A stretch of DNA of 64,000 nt, taken from Chlorobiota bacterium (GTDB lineage: Bacteria; Bacteroidota; Chlorobiia; Chlorobiales; Chlorobiaceae). This document shows, in pieces, positions 56,524 through 64,000 of this stretch. The stretch spans positions 42,762 to 106,761 of the forward strand of contig VGGK01000001.1 in assembly GCA_016868665.1 (NCBI GenBank), given 5' to 3'. The position numbers were made by a program, and so were the translations under genes. How positions within the stretch are numbered: position 1 is the stretch's first letter; each line of letters opens with the position of its first letter. The notes under the pieces are model-generated. The model was not told where the DNA came from. It saw only the letters and a list, made by a program, of their open reading frames with translations, and made no database searches.

Positions 56524-58830
56524 TTAGTAGATCAGTTGTGTAAAGTAATAGATGAAATACACTATGACTGCAAGCATCAGCAGCACAACATAGGTCTGCA
56601 CCTTTCCGGTCTGCAGTTTCTTCAGCACTGCACCGGATGTATTAAAGAAAAATGCTGTGAAATTCACTGCACCGTCGACAACATACTTGTCGAATCCTCC
56701 GGTAGCGAACCCGACGCGGCGGGTAAGCGCTCCCGCGCCGTTGACGATACCATCGACGACATTTGCGTCGAACCACGAAAGCACTTTCGAAATAACGATT
56801 GAGCCTTTGATGAAAGTGGCCTGATAAATCTCGTCCCAATACCACTTGTTGAACGAAAAGAGGTAGAGGGGTCTGATAGCCCGGGCAGTTCTGTCGGGAT
56901 CGACGAACCGGAACACATAGACGATGAGAGCAAGACTGATACCGAGCACGACCATCACGCTGGAAATAACGATCGCGAGCTTGTGCGCGTCGTGAGCCTC
57001 ATGGGCGATTGCCGCCTGACGGGGATCTGAAAATTCAGGGCCGTGTCCATCACCATGGCCTGCAGCATGAGAGTCTTCTTCATGGATGACTTCGGAGGCG
57101 ACACCTTCATGGTGGGCATCGGTCTCCGCACTATGCCCAACTGCAGGAACAGCTTCGGCAAGAAGATGAGCTGCATTGTGGTTGGCCGAAGATGTTCCGT
57201 GTTCCGCTTTTCCGGATGCCGATCCGACAACGGTTTCGGGAGTAGGGATCATCTTCATGAACCAGCCCTTCGCGCCATCGAGAGGATCAGGCGAATAGAC
57301 CGCAAAAATGGAGAGGGCAGCAAGAATGACCAGCGGTGCGCGCATATTCCATGCAACCTCGTGGACCCCGTGAACCTCCTCGTGATGGTCGTCGTGACCA
57401 TGCGATCCATGAGCGTCATGACCATGGTGATGGTCGTCTGCAGGCTTCAGGTGCGTCCTGCTTTCGCCGAAAAAGACCAGCCAGATCTGACGGCCCATAT
57501 AGAAAGCGGTCAGCATGGCTGAAAAGAAACCGAGGAACGGAATGATATAATAGATGCCTCCGCCTTCGGCATTCGCAAAACCGATGGCCCCGGCCAGAAT
57601 GGCATCCTTGCTCATGAATCCGCTGGTCAGTGGAAGACCGGCAAGAGCAAGCGTGGCCAGGGTGAAGGTGGCAAATGTCCATGGCATGTGCTTGCGCAGA
57701 CCGCCCATCCAGCGCATATCCTGTTCATGGTGCATGGCATGTATAATCGCGCCGGAACCAAGAAAAAGGCACGCCTTGAAAAACGCATGCGTTACAAGAT
57801 GAAAGAGCGCAGCCGAGTAGGCGCCTACGCCAAGGCCAAGCACCATGTAGCCGAGCTGCGAAACAGTTGAATAGGCGAGCACCCTCTTGATATCATTCTG
57901 CGTGATGGCGATGGTAGCCGCCATGAATGCGGTGATGGCTCCGATAAAAGCGATCACGTGCAGCGCGTCAACCGTAAGCAGAACGAATATCCTTGCAACA
58001 AAGTATACGCCGGCAGCAACCATGGTAGCCGCATGGATAAGGGCGGATACCGGAGTAGGGCCCTCCATGGCGTCAGGCAGCCATACATGCAGGGGAAACT
58101 GGGCGGATTTGCCGACGCATCCCATAAAGAGCAGAATGCCTGCAGCTGTAAGCCAGGCCTCGCTCATATCGAATTTCCCGTCGGCGAGATTCTGGAAAAT
58201 TTCCTGATAATTGAACGTATGGAACTGGGAGTAGAGAATAAGAATACCGAGCCACATGCCAATATCGCCTACGCGGTTTGCAAGAAAGGCCTTTTTCTGT
58301 GCATCCGCAGCTGTGTCCTTCTCGAAATAAAACCCGATGAGCAGGTATGACGAAAGACCGACAAGTTCCCAGAAGATATAAATTGAAAAAAGATTATCCG
58401 ACAGAACGATGCCGAGCATCGAGAAGGTGAAGATGCCGAGATAAGCGAAAAACCTGCCATAGCGGGGATCCCCTGCCATATAGCCGGTCGAGTAAAGATG
58501 CACGAGAAAACTGATCAGCGTTACCATGGCGAGCATGATGGCCGTGAGGTTGTCGATCACGATACCCATTTTTATCTGCAATGGCCCTACTCCCGGCACG
58601 TTGCCGAAATCGATCCAGGTGAAATCCCATGCGATTCTGAATGACGGATCATAAGACTGAACGACGACACTCCAGAAAATATAGAAGGAAAGGGCGAAGG
58701 TCGCTCCAAGTATGCCGACACCGACGAAATCGCCTCTTCTCGGAAGCCGCTTGTTAAAGAAAATAAGAATCACAAACGACAGCAGCGGCAGAAGCAGAAC
58801 GGCTATGGATATCTGGATTAAACTGTGCAT
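56524..58830 (-). CDS. nuoL: NADH-quinone oxidoreductase-like subunit L, His-rich insertions
   Basis: The protein has 768 residues, longer than the typical 600-650. The antiporter core shows YIFWELVGLSSYLLIGFYFE and SAQFPLHVWLPDAMEGPTPV, and KVLSWFDANVVDGIVNG belongs to the C-terminal lateral helix region. Two inserted or extended loops are rich in His: about residues 460-490 (many His within about 27 residues, for example DDHHHGHDAHGSHGHDDHH) and about 560-610 (including HEEDSHAAGHGDGHG). Such loops can bind divalent metal ions but have no known role in the complex. It is the largest proton-pumping membrane subunit. Confidence 0.95.
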   Translation of the reverse strand: MHSLIQISIAVLLLPLLSFVILIFFNKRLPRRGDFVGVGILGATFALSFYIFWSVVVQSYDPSFRIAWDFTWIDFGNVPGVGPLQIKMGIVIDNLTAIMLAMVTLISFLVHLYSTGYMAGDPRYGRFFAYLGIFTFSMLGIVLSDNLFSIYIFWELVGLSSYLLIGFYFEKDTAADAQKKAFLANRVGDIGMWLGILILYSQFHTFNYQEIFQNLADGKFDMSEAWLTAAGILLFMGCVGKSAQFPLHVWLPDAMEGPTPVSALIHAATMVAAGVYFVARIFVLLTVDALHVIAFIGAITAFMAATIAITQNDIKRVLAYSTVSQLGYMVLGLGVGAYSAALFHLVTHAFFKACLFLGSGAIIHAMHHEQDMRWMGGLRKHMPWTFATFTLATLALAGLPLTSGFMSKDAILAGAIGFANAEGGGIYYIIPFLGFFSAMLTAFYMGRQIWLVFFGESRTHLKPADDHHHGHDAHGSHGHDDHHEEVHGVHEVAWNMRAPLVILAALSIFAVYSPDPLDGAKGWFMKMIPTPETVVGSASGKAEHGTSSANHNAAHLLAEAVPAVGHSAETDAHHEGVASEVIHEEDSHAAGHGDGHGPEFSDPRQAAIAHEAHDAHKLAIVISSVMVVLGISLALIVYVFRFVDPDRTARAIRPLYLFSFNKWYWDEIYQATFIKGSIVISKVLSWFDANVVDGIVNGAGALTRRVGFATGGFDKYVVDGAVNFTAFFFNTSGAVLKKLQTGKVQTYVVLLMLAVIVYFIYYFTQLIY

Positions 58831-58879
58831 GTTCTTTCGGTTTTCAGGAAATAATTAAACTTGTTGCTGTTGCGCTCCC

Positions 58880-59197
58880 TCACTCTTTCATGGTATCGAT
58901 TGCGGAAACATCGACACTTTTGAAGAGTTTGAAAATATTGATGACAATCGCAAGAGCGATGGCCGCCTCGGCTGCTGCAAGCACAATAATGAAAAGGCTG
59001 AACATCACGCCCTCCATGCCGCCGTTGAATTTCGAGAATGCGAGAAAATTGATGTTGGCCGCATTGAGAATAAGTTCAACCCCCATAAGAATAACGATGG
59101 CGTTTTTGCGTGTCATGACGGCGAAAAGACCGAAACCGAAAAGCAGCGCCGATATGGTGAGATAGTGGTTGAGACCTATGTTAGTAAGAATTTCCAT
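58880..59197 (-). CDS. nuoK: NADH-quinone oxidoreductase-like subunit K
   Basis: The protein has 105 residues with three membrane helices: LTISALLFGFGLFAVMT, NAIVILMGVELILNAANINF with the two conserved Glu in the proton path, and MFSLFIIVLAAAEAAIALAI. It has the usual family length. Confidence 0.95.
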   Translation of the reverse strand: MEILTNIGLNHYLTISALLFGFGLFAVMTRKNAIVILMGVELILNAANINFLAFSKFNGGMEGVMFSLFIIVLAAAEAAIALAIVINIFKLFKSVDVSAIDTMKE

Positions 59198-59209
59198 GAA
59201 ACAGAATGC

Positions 59210-59731
59210 TTATTGTTCGTTATTGCGGACTTTATCGAACCGGGCAAGAAATGCGGCGCCTATGAGGGCGGCAAGCAGCAGGATCGAAGCCATTTCAAAT
59301 GGCAGGACGTAGCGTGACATGGTTTCAAACCCTATGCGTTCGACGACGCTGCCTTCAAGCTGTACATCCGACGGCTTCCAGCTGCCGGTGGTATAGAAGG
59401 TGAAAAGCATCCCTCCTACCGTTGCCGCAAGCAGCAGGATTCCCGGCACCACATGCAATACGTCGGTCTTCAGATCGGCCTGCATGATCGTGTTGGTGAA
59501 CATCACGCCGAAAAGCAGAAGCACAAGAATACCGCCGACATAAACAACCACCTGGGTGACGGCGATGAAATCAGCGCTGAGGAAAACAAAAAGCGCAGCC
59601 GCACCGAAAAAGGTGAAGAGCAGCGAAAAGGCCGAATAGATCACGTTTTTCGAAAAAACAACGAATGCTGCGGAGAAAACCGTGACAGCTGCGAAAATAT
59701 AGAAAATCGTGATGTAGGTCGCGTTATTCAT
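59210..59731 (-). CDS. nuoJ: NADH-quinone oxidoreductase-like subunit J
   Basis: The protein has 173 residues with five predicted helices, beginning ITIFYIFAAVTVFSAAFVVF and including TQVVVYVGGILVLLLFGVMF, a typical Nuo J pi-bulge region. It lies just upstream of nuoK. Confidence 0.93.
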   Translation of the reverse strand: MNNATYITIFYIFAAVTVFSAAFVVFSKNVIYSAFSLLFTFFGAAALFVFLSADFIAVTQVVVYVGGILVLLLFGVMFTNTIMQADLKTDVLHVVPGILLLAATVGGMLFTFYTTGSWKPSDVQLEGSVVERIGFETMSRYVLPFEMASILLLAALIGAAFLARFDKVRNNEQ

Positions 59732-59763
59732 GTGTCAAAGCGCATTTTGTTTCGTAATCCTTC

Positions 59764-60381
59764 TTACTGTCCGCCGTTACCCGTTGCGGCTCTGGCGGCG
59801 GCCGCCTGCTTCTCCTTAGCTGCCTGCGCCTGCTGTTCGGCAAGCTTCCGGCGCTTGGCCTCGGCTTCAAGATTGGTCAGGTTACCGAAATGGTAGATCA
59901 TGTTCTGACGGTCGAACTCCGAAAAATCGCTGACCGGAGTATGTACGAGGCACTCTGTAGGACAGACCGACACACAGATGCCGCAAGTCATGCATTTGGC
60001 GACATCGATATCGAATACCGGAATCCAGAATTTTTTCTGCTGACCATCGGAAGTCTTGCCGCAAACCGCAAGATCGTCGCTGGTCACCTTGATCGTCTCC
60101 ATCGAAATGCAGCTGATAGGACATGCCCGAACACACTGACCGCATCCGATGCAGTCCTCGATATTATTATACAGACGGTACCGCCCGTTCAGGGGTGTCG
60201 GAATGGCTTCCCGCGGATACTGCAGGGTGCAGAGACCATCGACCTGATTGAAATAATCGGCATCGTCGACGCCTGCATCGCCCTTGCGTTTCACGGCATT
60301 GAAAAAATGCTTGAGGGTAATGCCCATGCCGGTAGCTATCGTTACCGCGCCGGTCTTGATATTACTGAAATACTCGCTCAT
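59764..60381 (-). CDS. nuoI: NADH-quinone oxidoreductase-like subunit I
   Basis: The protein has 205 residues. Two 4Fe-4S motifs: CIGCGQCVRACPISC and CMTCGICVSVCPTEC. The peripheral arm ferredoxin subunit passes electrons from clusters to NuoB. The C-terminal about 35 residues are a charged, Ala/Gln/Lys-rich helix (KRRKLAEQQAQAAKEKQAAA) not needed for cluster binding and longer than in many homologues. Confidence 0.95.
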   Translation of the reverse strand: MSEYFSNIKTGAVTIATGMGITLKHFFNAVKRKGDAGVDDADYFNQVDGLCTLQYPREAIPTPLNGRYRLYNNIEDCIGCGQCVRACPISCISMETIKVTSDDLAVCGKTSDGQQKKFWIPVFDIDVAKCMTCGICVSVCPTECLVHTPVSDFSEFDRQNMIYHFGNLTNLEAEAKRRKLAEQQAQAAKEKQAAAARAATGNGGQ

Positions 60382-60436
60382 AACTTACCTTATTACTATG
60401 CCTGTATGCCTGCGCCCGCTTGCGGGCACCGATTGT

Positions 60437-61555
60437 TTACGGTACGTAGATTTCCCAGATAGCCGTCAGCACGAAAGCGACGAAAGCAAACGGGGTCAGC
60501 ACCTTCCAGCAGAGATACATCAGCTGGTCAACCCTGAGTCTCGGCAGCGTCCAGCGCAGCCACATCTGCACGAAAATGAAGAAAAAGCCTTTCGAAACAA
60601 TCCAGAATGCGCCCCACACCGGACCGGTCGTCCAGTCGTAAAGTGCCAGTGCTCCGATATTCGGCAGCGGAGAGTTCCAGCCGCCGAGAAAAACGATGGA
60701 GATAATGGCCGAAACCATGAACATGCTTCCATATTCGGCAAGGAAGATAACCGCAAACTTCATGCCGCTGTACTCGGTGAAATAACCTGCGACAAGTTCC
60801 GATTCGGCTTCAGGAATATCGAACGGAGCACGGTTCGTCTCGGCAAGAGAGGCAATGAAATAGATAAGAAAAGGAAGCCATGCGATGGGAGACTGAAAGA
60901 GAAAGAAATGCGCGAATCCGTAGGGCCCCGACTGGAGCACACTGATCTGCTGCATACTGAGCGTACCGGCCATCATGGCGCCACAGAGCAGGGCTATGGC
61001 GGCAGGAATCTCGTAGCTGACAATCTGTGCGACGCTTCTGACCGCGCCGTAGAGCGACCACTTATTGTTAGACCCCCATCCAGCGGCAAGAATACCGACA
61101 ACTTCGAGAGCGACGATGCCTATGGCATAGAAGAGACCGACGTTGAGATCTGCGCCGATAAATGCCGGTCCGAAAGGAAGAACGGCGAATGCGAGAAACG
61201 ATCCGACGAACAGAATACCAGGCCCGATAACGAAAAGAAACTTGTCGGCTGCGGTCGGTACGATATCCTCCTTCTGCAGAAGCTTGAGAATATCGGCGAG
61301 AGTCTGAAGGATGCCCCACTTGCCGACCTCCATAGGACCGAGACGATCCTGCATGAAGGCCGAAATCTTGCGCTCTCCGTAGACGCCGTAAGTAAGGGCA
61401 TAGAGGGCGATGAAAACAAGGGGAATAGCGGCAATGATCACCAGGCCGAGTGGAAACCACGATATGGTGAGCCCGGCAAGGGCCTCGGACCAGGCATTGA
61501 GATTGTTACCCATAAGAAACGGCGGACTGATTAGCGGTATGGCGGAAAACGTCAT
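60437..61555 (-). CDS. nuoH: NADH-quinone oxidoreductase-like subunit H
   Basis: The protein has 372 residues with about eight helices. Conserved loops include [20 protein letters not shown] (quinone site), [20 protein letters not shown] and LAGYF-type region ([20 protein letters not shown]). Its ATG overlaps the nuoD stop by 4 nt. Confidence 0.95.
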   Translation of the reverse strand: MTFSAIPLISPPFLMGNNLNAWSEALAGLTISWFPLGLVIIAAIPLVFIALYALTYGVYGERKISAFMQDRLGPMEVGKWGILQTLADILKLLQKEDIVPTAADKFLFVIGPGILFVGSFLAFAVLPFGPAFIGADLNVGLFYAIGIVALEVVGILAAGWGSNNKWSLYGAVRSVAQIVSYEIPAAIALLCGAMMAGTLSMQQISVLQSGPYGFAHFFLFQSPIAWLPFLIYFIASLAETNRAPFDIPEAESELVAGYFTEYSGMKFAVIFLAEYGSMFMVSAIISIVFLGGWNSPLPNIGALALYDWTTGPVWGAFWIVSKGFFFIFVQMWLRWTLPRLRVDQLMYLCWKVLTPFAFVAFVLTAIWEIYVP

Positions 61556-62754
61556 CGGTCAACCTCCCCGAGCACGATATCGATGCTGCCTATTATAGCG
61601 ACAAGATCGGGAATCAGCTGACCTCTTGAGAGATCTTTCATTGCGGAAAGATTGACGAAACAGGAAGAACGTGCCTTGCAGCGCAGCGGCCTGGTCGATT
61701 TCCCGTCGCTCTGGATATAAAATCCGAGCTCACCTCGGGGATTCTCTGCCCGACCGTATACCTCTCCTGCTTTGGGACGGACCCTTTTCGGTACAGCCGA
61801 CCTCGGATTGAACCCTTCGGAGCCGGGCATTTTAGAGATGCACTGCTCAATGATAGAGAGACTCTCCTCCATCTCAAGCGCACGAACGATATGGCGCGAG
61901 AGACAGTCGCCGATGTCGGAAAACCTGCCGTCCGGAACAGGAACCTTGAAATCGAGTTCGGGGTAGACAGAATAGGGATCGTTGCGCCGAAGATCCCACT
62001 GCACACCTGAACCGCGAAGCATAGGACCTGACCAGCCATAGTTGATTGCGACGTCGGGAGGCATGATACCGATGCCTTTTGTCCGTTTTACGAAAATCTC
62101 ATTTTCCGTCAGCAGCTTGCAAAGCTCTACGGCCTTGGGCCTGAAGTAATCGACAAACTCACTGACACGCTTGATGAAGTCGGCAGGCAGGTCGAAGGCC
62201 ACGCCGCCGATCCAGATATAATTGTAAAGCATTCGTGCGCCTGAAGCCCACTCGAGAAGACTCAGAATATGTTCACGATCACGAAAACAGAATAGAAAAG
62301 GAGTGAATGCACCGAGATCGATGGCATAGGTGCCGATAGCTACCAGATGCGAGGCGATGCGGTTCAGTTCCGAGACGATCACCCGAATGAACTCTACCCT
62401 GCGGGGAATTTCGATATCGAGCAGTTTTTCCACGGCAATGCAGTATGCCCACTCGTTGTTCATGCCGGCAAGATAGTCCATACGGTCGGTATAAGGTACA
62501 ATGCCGGGATAATCGACCATTTCGCAATGTTTCTCGAAACAGCGATGAAGATAACCGAGATAGGGTTCCGCGGACGTCACCACCTCGCCATCGGTGAGGC
62601 ACTCGAGCTTGAGCACACCGTGGGTAGATGGGTGTTGAGGCCCCATGCTCAGCACCATCTCCTCTGTCGCGAGGTCTTTTTCTATGACCACAACATTATT
62701 GTCCTTGCGGGAAACTCGTATCGAGCCCTGCTCAGCCATTCCTAATTCCTGCAT
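61552..62754 (-). CDS. nuoD: NADH-quinone oxidoreductase-like subunit D
   Basis: The protein has 400 residues. It shows [55 protein letters not shown] and a C-terminal [20 protein letters not shown]. It carries the quinone-binding cavity with NuoB. It is a separate protein, not fused to NuoC. Confidence 0.95.
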   Translation of the reverse strand: MQELGMAEQGSIRVSRKDNNVVVIEKDLATEEMVLSMGPQHPSTHGVLKLECLTDGEVVTSAEPYLGYLHRCFEKHCEMVDYPGIVPYTDRMDYLAGMNNEWAYCIAVEKLLDIEIPRRVEFIRVIVSELNRIASHLVAIGTYAIDLGAFTPFLFCFRDREHILSLLEWASGARMLYNYIWIGGVAFDLPADFIKRVSEFVDYFRPKAVELCKLLTENEIFVKRTKGIGIMPPDVAINYGWSGPMLRGSGVQWDLRRNDPYSVYPELDFKVPVPDGRFSDIGDCLSRHIVRALEMEESLSIIEQCISKMPGSEGFNPRSAVPKRVRPKAGEVYGRAENPRGELGFYIQSDGKSTRPLRCKARSSCFVNLSAMKDLSRGQLIPDLVAIIGSIDIVLGEVDR

Positions 62755-62787
62755 ACTTGAGCTGCTTTATTGCTGTTATTACCCCGT

Positions 62788-63315
62788 TTAATACGGCACC
62801 TTTATACCATGGTAGCTCTCCTGCACCGCGTAGTCCTTGCGAAGCGGAAACCCTTCCCAGTCTTCGGGACAGAGAATCCTGCGCGGGTCGGGATGACCGG
62901 TGAACTGCATGCCGAACATATCGAAGGCTTCGCGTTCGTGCCAGTTTGCCGTATGCCATACATAGGATGCTGTCGGAATCGATCCGCCGTTTCGGGCACA
63001 CTTCACCTTAACGGCGATCCTGTGCCCCAGAACGCCAAGCGATTCAAGGTTGCATACGATACCGAGCTTCTCTTCGGCAGGATAATCGACTCCGGAAAGG
63101 CAGGCCATGTAATTGAACTTCAGTCTGGGATGGTCACGCATGAACAGCGCGATATCCTGCCATTTTTCCGTTTCGAGCACTTCGAAAAACGGCATGAATT
63201 CATTTGCATCGAAATCCGAAACCGCAGGACCGAACGCCTCGCGAACCACTTCGTATGCCGCTGCTGACTGCTGTACCGACTGCGGCAGCACCCTGCCCTC
63301 TTCCATATCTGACAT
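62788..63315 (-). CDS. nuoC: NADH-quinone oxidoreductase-like subunit C
   Basis: The protein has 175 residues. It shows FNYMACLSGVDYPAEEKLGI, SVWHTANWHEREAFDMFGM-type motif (YVWHTANWHEREAFDMFGMQ) and GHPDPRRILCPEDWEGFPLR KDY. It is the peripheral arm scaffold subunit, adjacent to nuoB and nuoD. Confidence 0.93.
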   Translation of the reverse strand: MSDMEEGRVLPQSVQQSAAAYEVVREAFGPAVSDFDANEFMPFFEVLETEKWQDIALFMRDHPRLKFNYMACLSGVDYPAEEKLGIVCNLESLGVLGHRIAVKVKCARNGGSIPTASYVWHTANWHEREAFDMFGMQFTGHPDPRRILCPEDWEGFPLRKDYAVQESYHGIKVPY

Positions 63316-63342
63316 AATTTCCTGTTTCTTACCGTTCAGTTG

Positions 63343-63912
63343 TCATGCTCGGACTGCCCGACGTTCTCTTTCTATAGCCTGCTGCGGATCGACACTCTTG
63401 GCCGCAAGCTTCTTCAGTGCATCCGTTCTTGAAAGACCGATCTGCTCCATGCGGATCAGCTCCTGTATTTTCATGAGCCCGCCAATAAGCGACTCGGGCC
63501 TTGGCGGACAACCCGGAACATAGACATCGACGGGAATGACTCTGTCAACACCCTTCAGCACATGATATCCGTGCTCCCAGTATGGTCCGCCGCAGTTCGA
63601 GCAACTGCCCATGGACAGTACATAACGAGGTTCGGGCATCTGCTCGTAAAGCCTGACCACCCTCTCAGCCATTTTCATGGTGACTGTGCCTGCCACGATC
63701 ATGAGATCGGACTGGCGGGGAGAAGAACGGGGAAATATACCGAACCGTTCGAGATCGTAATTGGAGGCGTTGGTTGCCATCATTTCGATAGCACAGCATG
63801 CAAGACCGAATCCCATCGGCCACAACGATGACAGACGAGCCCAGTTCAGAACGTTGTCAACCGATGTCACAACCACATTATGCTTCGAGAAGGAGGCATC
63901 AAGTAAACCCAT
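63343..63912 (-). CDS. nuoB: NADH-quinone oxidoreductase-like subunit B
   Basis: The protein has 189 residues. Ligands of the terminal 4Fe-4S cluster N2: tandem Cys in [12 protein letters not shown], Cys in [20 protein letters not shown] and Cys in [20 protein letters not shown]. It gives electrons to the quinone. Confidence 0.96.
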   Translation of the reverse strand: MGLLDASFSKHNVVVTSVDNVLNWARLSSLWPMGFGLACCAIEMMATNASNYDLERFGIFPRSSPRQSDLMIVAGTVTMKMAERVVRLYEQMPEPRYVLSMGSCSNCGGPYWEHGYHVLKGVDRVIPVDVYVPGCPPRPESLIGGLMKIQELIRMEQIGLSRTDALKKLAAKSVDPQQAIERERRAVRA

Positions 63913-63937
63913 AACTCGTTAATCTGATAGTTGAAAT

Positions 63938-64000
63938 TCAGTTCCTACCGCTGCCGGGCTTTCCGGATGGAAGCTTGGGCATTTCAGGAATATCGGGAGT
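63938..64000 (-). CDS. nuoA: C-terminal end of NuoA, rest outside window
   Basis: Only the last 20 codons are visible (TPDIPEMPKLPSGKPGSGRN), ending at TGA 63940-63938, 25 nt before nuoB. The identity is inferred from its position at the head of a nuoB-first operon. The Pro/Lys-rich tail itself is not diagnostic. Confidence 0.55.
   Translation of the reverse strand, partial: TPDIPEMPKLPSGKPGSGRN

Noticed and set aside
60284..61534. 416-codon plus-strand ORF opposite nuoH
   Set aside because: Charged low-complexity translation antisense to a definite gene; it is a shadow.

Overview
The window looks like a chromosomal segment of a green sulfur bacterium (Chlorobiaceae, Chlorobium/Pelodictyon type). 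Four things point there. There is a NADH-dehydrogenase-like complex cluster without any NuoE, F or G gene in view. There is a plant/cyanobacterial-type carotene desaturase rather than a CrtI. A PTPS and FolE pair fits the biopterin glycosides known from Chlorobium. The dispersed-repeat and multi-PAS kinase content also fits. This assignment is inference from gene content; no 16S gene or marker alignment was available.

Region by region. (1) 1-10.4 kb is an accessory zone: a sensor kinase running off the left edge, several copies of two dispersed repeat families, a decayed O-GlcNAc-transferase tail, an internally deleted IS5-type transposase, a dead group II intron reverse transcriptase, a Sel1-repeat protein, a small YadA-like trimeric adhesin, and a hybrid histidine kinase translationally coupled to an unusual HTH-PAS protein. 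(2) 10.4-18.3 kb, on the minus strand, holds a membrane-anchored bactofilin, a CheY-like regulator, a 1395-residue PAS/GAF hybrid kinase and a second hybrid kinase. (3) 18.7-26.1 kb holds a CopA-type Cu+ ATPase, a small exported protein, tRNA-Pro(CGG) and tRNA-Arg(CCG), a carotene desaturase, recR, an ybaB/ebfC homologue, a half-transketolase and ksgA. (4) 26.1-27.9 kb is a tightly overlapping trio: GHKL ATPase, STAS-like (DUF4325-type) protein and PIN nuclease. It is the best candidate here for an uncharacterised system.

(5) 28.2-37.3 kb is a compact propionate assimilation operon: acyl-CoA synthetase of PrpE type, methylmalonyl-CoA epimerase, a carboxyltransferase with AccA-like and AccD-like halves in inverted order, both methylmalonyl-CoA mutase subunits and the MeaB GTPase. 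Together these would convert propionate to succinyl-CoA, which feeds the reductive TCA cycle. No biotin carboxylase or biotin carrier gene is in the operon.

(6) 37.4-49 kb is housekeeping and mixed: a UspA, slipin and NfeD protease operon, a zinc membrane protease, a sterol-desaturase-family hydroxylase, a radical SAM/exonuclease/rhodanese operon, trmB, an OsmC/thioredoxin/two-HAD operon, and PTPS overlapping folE. (7) 49-53.1 kb is a group-1 uptake [NiFe] hydrogenase operon (small subunit with Tat signal, large subunit, cytochrome b, maturation protease). (8) 53.3-64 kb is the nuo operon in order A(partial)-B-C-D-H-I-J-K-L-M-N on the minus strand, closed by a strong terminator. NuoL carries histidine-rich insertions.
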